A stretch of DNA of 22,475 nt from Pigoraptor chileana (taxonomy: Eukaryota > Opisthokonta > Filasterea). Below are positions 9,301 to 19,590 of the stretch, one piece after another; position 1 is the first letter of the stretch; the number at the start of each line of letters is the position of its first letter. Under the pieces are notes generated by a model. It made no database searches and was not told where the DNA came from. It saw only the letters and a program-made list of their open reading frames with translations. A program made the translations under genes and the position numbers. Location of the stretch: assembly GCA_943704495.1 (NCBI GenBank), contig CALSCR010000576.1, positions 2,501-24,975 of the forward strand. Reading direction: 5' to 3'.

Positions 9301-9818
9301 AGACGAGATGCTTTCAGCGGAGCTGCTGTCTGCGGCATCTTCAGTGGACGACGCCAATCGGGAGTATCGGACACGTAACGGAGAGAGAGTGGGTCACGGC
9401 GGGACTGAAGGTTGGTGCCACAGTATCGGCCTTACGAAAGTATACCCGCTCTGTTCCTTATGAAACGATTGCATAGTTTGAGGATCTTTGTGTGTGTGTG
9501 TGTGTGTGGCTGTGCATGTCTTCTTTCTATGTCACTAATTGTAATTGGTGGTCGACTAGTATATTGTCTCTCTTACGTTTGTGATTGCCGTGCGCACCAA
9601 GTACACCTGTGGAAAAGCAAACCGGCAGATATAACAATTACTATTCAACTGCACGTCTAATGAATGCCTTTGATTCAAAAACATTTACAGAAGTATCGAC
9701 TCAGTCTGTCGCTCACCCCCAAGCATCGTCGCGCGTGTTTTCTTCTATTTCACCTGCGAGCGGATCGTCGTCGAGTGGGAGCGCAAAGGGACCCAAATGG
9801 CTCAAATTAGGGAAATGA
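6306..9818 (+). CDS. ASPSCR1: TUG/ASPSCR1 homologue (UBX-domain tether protein)
   Basis: Complete 8-exon gene: 6306-6380, 6586-6641, 6792-7650, 7925-8063, 8310-8458, 8839-9049, 9255-9410, 9691-9818; 1773 coding bases, 590 aa (human ASPSCR1 is about 550). Residues 1-85 are the TUG ubiquitin-like domain (MSVNVLVPGGRRINVKTTPT, then LDLSLNLRFANIPNNGNLEL). A second conserved block follows (TLWEILSHWD, VPVCVYINQQFQG, KGSAVIRVL). Residues about 150-320 are a low-complexity linker. DLPDEFYDVTKEDV (about 377) precedes a charged helix. The UBX domain lies at about 427-510 (VIRIRFPCRTVIQALF, AFYLYTSPPKEVL, LFEAGLSPAALVYFGLE). The last residues, PKWLKLGK, match the family's C-terminal motif. TUG proteins tether vesicles and bind p97/VCP. 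The exon-7 donor may be 9374 instead of 9411 (same phase). Several introns carry GT repeats. Confidence 0.93.
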
Positions 9819-10036
9819 GCGAACCGAAAGTAGCATTTAATCCCATTACTGAACTTGCACACTGACTTACAGAAAACTGTCTCAGTGGGCGTATTGCAAA
9901 CGTGGATAGCGGAAACAGTTGCATGCCCTGGTGGCAGGATGTGAATCGGTTACACTGAGCTTATCCGCCTGAAACACCGGCAAACTGACCTTGAGTACTG
10001 ATCAGAAGTGCCGCGGTCCGTCTGGTGTGAGAGGCA

Positions 10037-10042
10037 AATAAA
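10037..10042 (+). other. Candidate poly(A) signal AATAAA
   Basis: A canonical hexamer about 220 bases after the TUG stop codon, and the first one downstream of that gene. Confidence 0.4.
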
Positions 10043-10450
10043 TTTGCTTCAAAAATGTACCATTTTTCGCAGGGTCCCGACGTTGAATCGCTGGCCAAAT
10101 GGAGTTAAACGTTTCAGACGCACGTCTCGGACTCATCCTTCCCCCTGGCACGGATACAGTTCCCACTGAACCGCCGGCGGGCCGGACTCTACGCCGACTC
10201 CACGCTTAGTCTCATTTAATTTTCCTGTTGTTGTTGTTTTCTTTTCTGCCACGGTGAGTCGCTCGCTCTGCTCGCAGTTGAGCCCGGCCGCGCATCTTTT
10301 TTCTCAGATCTACTGGCTTCTCAGTCATTAGATCGCCCGCCCAGCCGTTTGGCGCCCGCCGGGCGACATACATGAGATCTTGTACGATTTACAAGTTTAC
10401 TCAGTTATCTGAATGTGTGTTCGCACTTTGTTACGGCGTTGACAGATTGT

Positions 10451-10521
10451 TTCCGATTTGCTTAACTATTGAAAAGTCTATGCACGAGTTCCCTGAGATA
10501 TTTTCCGATTTGCTTAACTAT
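10451..10521. repeat. 19-bp direct repeat, two copies
   Basis: TTCCGATTTGCTTAACTAT occurs at 10451-10469 and again at 10503-10521, identical in both, 52 bases apart. Each copy is followed by a similar GAAAAG/GCAAAAG stretch. The copies lie 35-105 bases upstream of the CRE at 10556. Confidence 0.85.
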
Positions 10522-10555
10522 CGCAAAAGCCATACAAAGCCAAATCACACAAATA

Positions 10556-10563
10556 TGACGTCA
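10556..10563. promoter_or_regulatory. CRE palindrome TGACGTCA
   Basis: A perfect CRE about 510 bases upstream of the ATG at 11069, embedded in ATATGACGTCATAAAA. Confidence 0.45.
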
Positions 10564-11068
10564 TAAAATTAACTGGGAGAGCTTTTGTTAGCAAACCGTC
10601 GGAGTGTGGCGGCGGAGTAACCTTCACACAAACAGACAGAAGCGGACGCAGAGGAGTAACTGCTACTCTTGCCTGATCGTAAGAGTAACCCAAGGTGCCA
10701 CGCTCGGCGGAGACTTAACTGCGCGTACGCTGCAATGCCACCGTATGCAGCACAGTGTGCCGGGTAAACTCAGTCGGACTCATTGTTGTCTCATCAGTGA
10801 AGCACACCATACACACACGCACAACATGGAGTTCACCTGGTTCGATTGACGAGGAGAGCATTATTCTCAACCCACTCTAGACGCCACGGATATGTGTGTT
10901 CGGCAGTGGCATCAGCGGGTATTTAAGGAGACCATGTACTAACAACTTTTGATGTCGTCCATTACAGCAAGGCGGCCCGGCGGAATCGAACAAGCAAGTA
11001 ACGCACACACGACAAGTTTATCCGTGTCAACATATCTTAGCATTTCCACATCAAACTAGCTCGCAATC

Positions 11069-11884
11069 ATGCCCGCCATCATCATACCTCTCCCGGCATC
11101 CCAGGCCGCTGTCGTCAAGAGCGATATGAAATTAGTAATCGTCAAGCCACCATTCCCTATCGTGGGCCATACTAACCCCGCGGTCGCAGCATCACCCAAG
11201 CCATCACCCAAGCGCACAGCCGCACCTGTCAAAAAGATTCTTGCAGGCAAGCAATCGACCTTGAACAGCGAAACAAGCCTCCCCCACACTGCGGCGGGAG
11301 ATGCGATCGAATTCGAGCGCACTCTAAACGGACGACAAGGGAGCGGACAATGCATGCTCCTCGAAAAGATGCTCGCAATTGCAAACGCAGCAAAAGACCC
11401 GGTGTTGAAGCGTGAAGAAACAAGGGAGCTCTTCACATTTGTCTTTAGTTATTGCGGCCGTGGCGCCTCGCGCAAGGATGTGCTGCGCTTTCTCGACCAT
11501 CTCGCAACTCTTGCTCGCACGCACTCCCTGAGGGTAACTGTTCTAACCAAGGCCGGAATCAATGCGGTTATCGCAATTGGACTCCACGATGCCGAGCCTG
11601 GTTATGATGTCTGCACGATGCAATCACTAGCAAAAGAGACGAAAGAAGAGGGGGCTTTCAAGAGTCTCGGAATCGAGGACGCAGCGTTTCTCCGTTGCAA
11701 GGCGGCGCGCCGTGTGAAGATACTTGTCGAAATATCCAAGGTGAGCTGTCCAAATGCCTGATAACACACAAGGGACTGCGGCATGCACCGACGTTACTGC
11801 TGCGAATGGCCCTGGGCTTTCCCGATAGCACAAATTACTAATCGCTCTTGATGCATTCATCCACATCTGCAGGATGCGAACTAA
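11069..11884 (+). CDS. Hypothetical protein, 227 aa
   Basis: Exon 1 (11069-11740) has 224 codons. A GTGAGC donor at 11741 and a good TCTGCAG acceptor ending at 11872 join it in phase 0 to a 12-base terminal exon (11873-11884) that adds D-A-N and a stop. If the intron is retained the frame ends at TGA 11759-11761. Residues 1-75 are Pro/Ala/Lys-rich (SPKPSPKRTAAPVKK) and look disordered. From about residue 90 the sequence becomes a compact, mostly helical domain: QCMLLEKMLAIANAAKD, LFTFVFSYCGRGASRKDVLR, FLDHLATLARTHSLRV, then SLGIEDAAFLRCKAARRVKI. No signal peptide or membrane helix is seen. I do not recognise the family. Exon-like composition, the clean intron and an ATTAAA 58 bases after the stop support a real gene. 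Confidence 0.62.
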
Positions 11885-11941
11885 TGCAGCATTGTGGTGC
11901 AGTTTATATTGTTGGCGCATCTGATATTATAAAGCGTATAC

Positions 11942-11947
11942 ATTAAA
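11942..11947 (+). other. Candidate poly(A) signal ATTAAA
   Basis: The common variant hexamer, 58 bases beyond the stop codon of the 11069 gene. Confidence 0.35.
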
Positions 11948-12003
11948 ACGTCACAGTTCGGTATCAGTGAACCCGGCGCCTACTGATCGATCAGCCTGTA
12001 GGG

Positions 12004-12022
12004 TCACGTGATAATCACGTGA
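12004..12022. promoter_or_regulatory. Twin TCACGTGA E-box palindromes
   Basis: TCACGTGA at 12004-12011 and again at 12015-12022, 11 bases (about one helical turn) apart. Sites of this form are bound by bHLH-zip factors of the USF/TFE/SREBP kind. They lie about 260 bases before the CTL start codon. Confidence 0.5.
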
Positions 12023-12058
12023 TCTGCCTTAAGGTACATGTCACCATAGCGACCAAAT

Positions 12059-12068
12059 CCATATTTGG
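12059..12068. promoter_or_regulatory. CArG box CCATATTTGG
   Basis: A perfect CC(A/T)6GG SRF-type site, 208 bases upstream of the CTL ATG. Confidence 0.45.
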
Positions 12069-12275
12069 AAGTCCGCACAAAAGCCGCATTACACATGCAC
12101 ACACTGAGTCAGACGAGCCGAACAAAAGACAATAAACACCCTGTGAATCTTATGGTTTGACATTTGTTTGAGAAGACCTTCCGAGGAACGCATATGTGTC
12201 TGTTCGTTTGGCCGCAATTGAATTGATCGGTAGATCTAAACGGCGGGTGCTGTGAGGCACACGAACTGACCGAGA

Positions 12276-14359
12276 ATGGGGAGCGGGAGAAAAAATTCTG
12301 TGGCGCCGGATGGAGGATCCAAAGGACAAGAGGTGCGTGCGTGCGTGCAATTGTATCCGACATTTTCTAATCACCTTCCGTTGTGGGTTGAGGGCATATT
12401 TTACTCGTTGCTGGAAATAAGAGTATATATGTTTCTGTGGATGTTGAGTTTGTTTGAGTTATTGATAATCTTTTTGGAGTGCACGGAAAAACAAGTGACG
12501 TTTTCATTGTGCTAACTGACGAGTTTGTTTGTGTGTGTTTTTTCTTCCTGCCTTTCCCCCTTTTTCATTGTCTGTTGTATGTGGAACGCAGGAGAAGCCT
12601 GATTATGACACTCCCGCGGGACCCATTCAAAACCGACGATGCCGCGACATACCCATGCTCATCATTTTCCTCGCATTTTGGTGCGGAATGGCATACATTG
12701 CGGGACAATCTTTTCACATGGTAAGGGTACCAACAAATTGTTAGTGTGACTGATTCTTTTTAGATAGTACGGATGCGAGCAATAATACTGCAATGACTTT
12801 GGATGAGAGGCCAACAAAGGGTCGGGTTTGTTGTTGTTGTTTGTCTTTGAACGCAGGGAGATCCCGCTCGCCTCTTGTATGGTTACGACTCGTACGGAAA
12901 CATTTGCGGCAAATCGAACAACGGAAGATTCGTCAATGTGACTGGCTCCATCCCCGGCGTCACAAATGCAGATTTGTCGGTGGGTGCGATCGCTTTTGTA
13001 GATCCCACAAACCATCATGGAGCATGTTCCCCAAAGAACACGAAGAGCCATTCTGTGCATTTTTTCCAATCTCAGACGTCATCTTCTTTTTTTTCTTCTG
13101 TTTTTTTGCATTGTTGCAATATTTGTGTCTGGGCCTCTAATCACACTTGCAGGATCGCAAATATCTCCTCTTTTTCGACGCCACGAGCTCCAGTGCACTC
13201 CAGATCTGCGTCAAGGCATGTCCGTCGACATCCGGTGTACCTTCCCTCGCGCTCGCCCAACAACTGGGTCTCTGCCGTTACGATTTCGACTATTCCCAAT
13301 TCAATTCTGGTACTTTTCTCGGTCAGCTTGGATCCACGGGTCCTTGCCCCGCGCTAATCTACACATCCATGTCTGTGGTGCACCGATGTCTCCCAAAGAT
13401 CATTGATTCGTCTGACGTTGCGGCGATTGCGCAATCCAACGGAATTGTGAGCCTTACGGACGCGAAGAAGGTCGTGCAGACTGTTCTGTCTGATGTCGGC
13501 ACGGCGTGGAAGGAGATGCTCTACTCTGTCGCCATTTGCGTTGTTGTGGGCATGTTGTTTGTGCTTCTAATGCGCTTTTTTGCACCGCTTCTCATCTGGG
13601 CGACCGTGTTGGCGGTGGTCGTTGGATCGGCGGGGCTCACGGCGTTTTTGTTTTTCGAGTACAAGGACAGCAAAAAGACGCTCGATGCACTTGAAGAGGC
13701 AAACCAAACAAGCGAACAGAAGAGGAATGTGAAGATGTTCTTGGGACTTGCGATTACGGCGGCGATTGTCACTGTCATTCTGCTCCTTCTTCTACTCATC
13801 CTTCGCAAGCGGATCAAGCTGTGTATCATGGTAGGTGCTCCGTCTGCATGTGCGTGTGCGTGTGCGTGTGCATGCATGCATGCATGTGTCTGTGTGTGTG
13901 TGCGTGTGTGTGTGCGCGCAGTCTAATGCACTGGAGCAGAACATACTTTGTGCGACGCTGTGCTGATCCGTCTCTCTCCTCCACACACACCACACAAACA
14001 ACAACACACACCGCATACACCTACAGATCTTCCGCGAGGCATCGAAGGCGATCGCAAAGATGCCCCTCGTTATGCTTGCGCCCATCTTCACATTCTGTTC
14101 GCTCCTCCTCTTCATTGCCTATTGGATATTTGTCTATATGTACCTGGCGAGTGCCGGCGTCCCATCCCTCGACCCGACCACGGGAATGGTCTCGTACACC
14201 ATGGACAAGTCGCTCGAATACATGCAGGTGTGTGTGTGTGGGCTGTATGTGCGTGATTGTGTGCGCGTGATTGCTTATCTGTGCATACATGTGTATACTG
14301 CTCCTTGTTGTTACTGTGGGCATATTTTTCTCATCTCTCTCCCCTTCCTTTTCTCCCTG

Positions 14360-14394
<35 letters not shown>

Positions 14395-16514
14395 ACACAC
14401 ACACACACATACACACACACACAGTGGTATCATATTTTTGGTGGACTTTGGACTGCGAATCTGTTCATCGCCATCCAACAGTGCACAATCGCTGGTGGAA
14501 TCGCAACCTATTACTGGACACGTGACAAGAGCAAGTCGGCCACCCTCCCTGTCTTCCGTGCGTTCCTGCGGTCCATAACCTATCATCTCGGATCGCTTGC
14601 ATTTGGTGCTCTCATCATTGCAATCGTGCAGATGATGAGGATTATCCTCGGTTATATTCAGTGGAAACTCAAGGGGAAGGAGACGAAGGTTGTCAAATTC
14701 ATTCTGGGATGCCTCGCGTGCTGCCTGTGGTGTCTCGAGAAGTTCCTTAAGTTCCTCAACAGAAACGCGTACATTGAGGTGGGCGTCTCTCTCTCTGTAT
14801 CTATTGTTTTGTGGAGTCCATGGGCACAGTGCCTAGACACTCACTTGAATCACACACACACGCACACACATACACGCGCACGCACACACATTCTCACGGA
14901 GTCATTGAGCATCGAATCTGCGATATTCATACCATTATATGTAGGCATGCTAAGCAAATTCAAATGATTAGGATTGCGATTTTTTGCCTTTCCGCCCGTT
15001 TTGGTTTGCTCACTGTTTCCAATTGTGATTTTTTTGTCTGCAGATTGCTGTTTATGGTTACTCTTTCTGCGGAGCGGCACAAAAGGCATTCTGGCTCTTG
15101 TTCCGCAACGCCGCGCGCGTCGCCGTTATCAATTCGATTGGTGACTTCTGCTTGTTCTTGGGAAAGGTGAGGAGAAACGACTTTTGGTTAAAATACATGT
15201 AAATATATATGTGTGTGTATGTGTGTGGCTGCGTTTGCATGCGAGGTAAACTTGCACATTCCCACACACACATATTTTCGCTCACTCGCTGCGCGCCTAC
15301 GACACTGACTGAACCGCACGTCTCTCTGTCGCTCTGTCTCTCTTTTTGTGGAGTCTGTATGGATAATGACTGAGACCGACATGAATTCAACGTCTGTGTT
15401 GAAGTGGAGTCGATAGGCTTATGCCTAAGGCGTTTTGAGTACTGAGTGTCGCTCTCGCACGCTATCTTTCTTTTCCGTTTTATCTTATTGAGTCCATCGA
15501 TGTGACGATACTTATATTGTCCCATTATGCATCCATTTCCCCCCTCTTCTTCAACACACAGGTTGCAATCGCTGCGTCCGCTGGTCTTGTGAGCATGGCG
15601 TTTTTGCACGGCAAGAGCGACCTCACCTACTGGGCAGTTCCAGTGTTCCTCGTCACTGTCTTTGGCTTTTTCGTGGGACACTGCTTCATGAGCACATTCG
15701 AGATGGCCGTCGACACGATATTCCTCTGCTTTTGTGAGTGTTGTTTATTTATTCATATGTGAATAGGCACATACAATTATGACATAGTAGCTTTAAAAAA
15801 CACACACACACAGCCCTTGCATACCTGTCGTATATCTGCGCTCTCGTTGCTCACTGATTGTTGTATGTGTGTAGAAAATCCGTATCTGACTCCCGTTTTA
15901 TGTGCAACTTGGATCCCATTTGTTGTGCGCAGGCGAGGACTGCGAGCGTAATGACGGATCAGATGAGAAGCCGTACTACATGCCCCTGGATATGATGCAC
16001 CTCGCCGACTCGGACGCCGCAGAAAGGGTGCGTGTGTGTACTTGCGTTGTGTGTTGACGTATTTGTGCTTGTACATATATCTATATTCTATATCTATATA
16101 CATAATATATATTATATGCCTGTGTATGTGCCTGCGTGTGTGTACATGCATGTGTCTGTGTGCGGATATGCGTATATGTTGCGTGTTTGTATGATGTGTG
16201 TATGTGTATGTGTGTGTGTGTACATGCATGTCTATGTGTTTGTAAATGTTTGTGCGTGCGTGTATGCGTGTTTATGCTTGATGGTGCTCTTGGCCACATG
16301 GTACATGTGCCCTTGTGTATGTATGTCGCTTGTAGCATGTCGCTTGTGTATGTATATGTCCACAGCTGCGTCGACGACAAGCACGCTCATTCTGACACTG
16401 CTACTTAATGCGTGCTCATGTATTCAGATTGAAAAGGGCGAGAAGAAGAAGAAGCGCAAGAAGAAGAAGAACAGCGACGGCGATAAGGATGGCACTGTGA
16501 GTGTCGAAGCATAA
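12276..16514 (+). CDS. Choline transporter-like protein (CTL/SLC44 family)
   Basis: Complete 10-exon gene: 12276-12332, 12592-12720, 12857-12979, 13153-13830, 14027-14227, 14425-14778, 15044-15166, 15562-15733, 15933-16027, 16428-16514; 672 aa, close to human CTL1 (about 650). All junctions are phase-consistent. The protein has a short cytosolic N-terminus with CRDIPMLIIF, TM1 at about 38-60, then GDPARLLYGYDSYGNICG, the family's loop signature. A large Cys-containing extracellular loop (61-220) includes an NVT sequon. Ten membrane helices are visible, including TM2-4 at about 226-320. Family landmarks are IFREASKAIAKMPLVML, WYHIFGGLWTANLFIAIQQC, YYWTRDK, FRNAARVAVINSIGDF and [20 protein letters not shown]. 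CTL proteins move choline or ethanolamine across plasma or organelle membranes for phospholipid synthesis. The tail ends in a Lys/Arg-rich run. Introns 4 and 5 have GT-rich starts and CA-rich ends. The orthology group within the family is not resolved. Confidence 0.95.
13847..14020. repeat. (GT)n then (CA)n pair in CTL intron 4
   Basis: A GT/TGCG-rich tract (about 13847-13918) follows the donor, and a CA-rich tract (about 13981-14020) precedes the acceptor of the same 196-base intron. Confidence 0.8.
14228..14424. repeat. CTL intron 5 bounded by GT-rich start and (CA)n end
   Basis: The intron opens with GTGTGTGTGTG and ends with a (CA)n tract (about 14360-14423) that runs directly into the acceptor, with no ordinary polypyrimidine tract between the repeat and the AG. 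Confidence 0.85.
16028..16362. repeat. TG-rich CTL intron 9
   Basis: Imperfect TG/TATG/TGCG repeats with a short TATA-rich core (about 16075-16115) fill most of the last intron of the CTL gene. Confidence 0.8.
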
Positions 16515-17161
16515 GGCCAGTCTCCGCTGTAATCCACACTTGAAAGAGAGACCACGTTCTCAAACTCCCTCCTCACGTGAGCTTGCTTTTTAACTGGGCA
16601 TTCCTTGTGTGTGCGTGTTTGGGCACCTTCGACTTTGTCTCTCTACTTTTGTTTGTTTCGTCTTTTGATAACGTCATCTTTTAATCGGGGTTTCTTTTTC
16701 TCTGTAAAAAAAACGATTCGAGTTCAACTCAATTGCGTGCGTGCATTTATTTTTGTCGAGTTGTGCTTCTCGCTCGTCCCTCTCTCTCTGTGTCTGTCTC
16801 TCTGTCTTCTCTCTTATCGCTGTCTGCGTTGACTGAAGTGACTGCCAACCCTGACCATAATTGGAACGGGCGCATCACCCTCAAGACCTATTTTGTACTA
16901 CTTTCCGACTGTTTTGCCGATTGGCGGAATACAATGCGTCCTTTTGCCAGCAGTAGGACATATTCCATCGTCATTCAGAGCCCTATCCTACTACTATAAT
17001 GTCACAAACAGGAATTGTCTTTTGCGTTTTGCCTCAGTTTTCCCTCACAAAATATTGTGTGCGAGTGTGGTCAGAGAACGCTGAGATGAAAAAAAAAACA
17101 ACAAAAACAACAAAAAAACAAAAAAACGAAAAGAACAAATTACGACCCACAGGTATACACA
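16515..17161. other. Convergent intergenic spacer (CTL / SPT3)
   Basis: About 650 bases between two facing stop codons, so it holds both 3' UTRs. It has pyrimidine-rich stretches (about 16775-16820) and an A-rich tract (about 17088-17140), which is U-rich in the SPT3 transcript. TTTATT at 16746-16751 is AATAAA on the minus strand and could serve SPT3. No gene is seen. Confidence 0.55.
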
Positions 17162-19503
17162 TCACAATAGCAAGGACCCGAGTGCAGCATTCCGTGGGCG
17201 CACACGTTCTAACACTCGCATCGGTCGGCGCTCCCTCCGCAGTCGCCGCAACGCCTCACAAATGTGGTCGCGGGTGATTGATGTGCGTGCGTGCGAATGT
17301 GCGCCAAACAGCGAGGATGGAGACGACCTCAATGTTGCAGACTGAGACTGCGGTGCTGCCTGTGGTCGCGCAAGACCGCCCGATCCCCGCGATGACTGAC
17401 GTTGCCAAAATGACGCATCAGTGTCTACCAGTGATTGCCGTCGTCCTGGTGACGATTCGGTAACCGCGGAAGGTATTTGTGTGCGTCCAGACTCGCTATT
17501 TGATACAAGAAGGTCGCGCTCTTCCTTCACGAGGAGCGACGCCTCTGTCATTCGCGCCACTTTTTCGTATGCGACGATAGCAAGAATGTCAAGTGTTTCC
17601 TCGGTGAATTCAAGCAGTTGATCGGTGACCGCGGGATCGATCGTGCTGTCATGGCATGTGACCGGATATCGGATGCAAAGCCACGTGCGGAATTTGTTGC
17701 GGTTTCGTTTGTTGGCAAAGCACACCTGCGTTCGTGAAGGGATGCAGAAGAAAGACGTGCATCAGAGTGCGATCTTTCATTCCAGACATTGCAGCAAACA
17801 AAGAGAGATAGTGACAACACATTATGAGCGAAAGATGTCGGAATTTTTCAAGTCAGTGCCTTAATCGACTCTCACGTTAAAGGAGAATGAAATAAGAGTG
17901 CATGTGAGACTGAAGCGGAAGGCAAGAAGCCCAAAGCGGGAGTACGAGAAACAGTGCTCTGTGGCATAGCCAAAGACACAGACACACAGACGCAAACACA
18001 GACAGGCACTCAGACCGACACAGACAGATACATATACAGGCACTCAGACAGACAGACAGACACAGACACAGGCACTCAGACAGGCACTCAGACAGGCACT
18101 CAGACAGACACACACACACACACACACAGACACTCACACATAAACAGATACACACACACACACTCACACATAAACAGACACTCACACAAACAGACACTCA
18201 CACATATAACAGACACTCTCACATAAACAGACACACACACACACATAAACAGACAGTCACACATATAACAGACAATCTCACACAAACAGACAAGCACACA
18301 CGCTAAGATACGTCTATTCATACCTTTCTCCGTTCGCTGTAAAGCATATACTCATCGTGTGTCATCTCGCGCGTTCGCACATCAGCCCTCTGTTGTCGTT
18401 TGTGAGTATCCAAGTGAGTGCAAGAACAGAACACACATGAGTTCAAACCGAAAAAATCACATTAGATTAACGGAGAAGAAGAAAAAAATAATCCAACAAA
18501 TTAACAAATAAGGAACAAACAAAAAAACATACAGAGACAATTACAGAATTGCAAGGAAGCACAATTGATGCAAACAATCCTCCACATTGCCATCACAGTC
18601 CAACTTCTGTCCTGTCCCTCTTAGCCCCGCACACGCACTACCCACGCACCTTCATTCTCCTCTTCATCTCCTCGGCGGCAGTCGCATCGCTGTCGGCAGC
18701 CCACTCACCCGCGTCCATTCCAGCAGCAGCATACACATCGTCCAGAAGACTCCATGATGCACGCACGCCCTGCTTCCCGGCCACGGACGAGCCGCCCGTT
18801 GCGTCGAGAGTGCTCTCAGACGAAACACCTAGGTCGGCTTCCTCTGAAATAGTGCAATCAGACAGTACCAGCATGTATCAACATACTCGTCCTTGTGCAT
18901 CGCATGTGTGTGTAGATGTGTATGCGTGTTTTTTTCTGTGCATGTGTAATGCGTATCTGTGGGTCTTGGTTTTGTGTTTCTCGACAACATCAAACGTGGA
19001 GGATCGTGACAAACCTTCGTCTTCCTCTTCATCTACAGCCTCCTTGGCAACTCTTTTTCTAACTTCACGCCACCTGTAAAACAGACGCAATCGAACGCTA
19101 GCGTTAGCTACACGTATACACACTCATGATATAAAGGCACACACGCCGCACACTATATCCCCTCAGTCTGAGGATACTGTCCATTCACCTCAAATAGTCC
19201 AACACTCGCTTTGTGATAGTCGCATCCTTTCGCAATTGGTAAAGCACATCCTCAGTTGTTATTGACCGGCCTCCCCTCTCGGCTGTAGCCTCAATAACAG
19301 ATCCAATCTGCTTACGCGTGAAATTGCACGCCAAGTATTGTTCAATGCGTGAGTGATTGTCGGGGTGCAGCAACTCCATTTCTCACCGGCTGGAAGAGTA
19401 GCCTTCCTCATCCAGACATAGCTTCACCTCGAGGAAGAGCGTCTGGTTTTGCAATTGCATATACGGACTATATTCCAACGTGTTTGTGACTGCTTGTGTG
19501 TTC

Positions 19504-19590
<87 letters not shown>

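Larger units (their letters stand above)
9819..11068. other. Intergenic region between TUG and the 11069 gene
   Basis: About 1.25 kb. The first 220 bases are probably the TUG 3' UTR. A GC-rich stretch (about 10150-10370) contains short palindromes such as GCCCGCCGGGC. A 19-bp direct repeat, a CRE and a TATTTAAG element (about 10919-10926) follow, so the right half is probably the promoter and leader of the next gene. I see no coding exon or RNA gene here. Confidence 0.55.
11885..12275. other. Intergenic region upstream of the CTL gene
   Basis: About 390 bases hold the 3' end of the 11069 gene and the compact CTL promoter, with the E-box pair and CArG box listed separately. No coding exon is seen. 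Confidence 0.55.

Noticed and set aside
10843-10860. GGTTCGATTG resembling a tRNA B box
   Set aside because: No acceptor-stem pairing, A box or cloverleaf can be drawn around it.
13821-14270. Cys/Val- and His/Thr-rich open frames over CTL introns 4 and 5
   Set aside because: They are translations of GT and CA repeats. The CTL exons splice cleanly around them.
17971-18300. CRISPR-like array of regularly spaced short repeats
   Set aside because: The repeats are contiguous and degenerate with no unique spacers, and they lie in an intron of a eukaryotic gene.
19308-19379. Upstream extension of the SPT3 exon 3 frame (starting MELLHPDN)
   Set aside because: An in-frame TGA lies immediately upstream. 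Joining at 19307 gives an ungapped match to the SPT3 histone fold, so this stretch is intronic.
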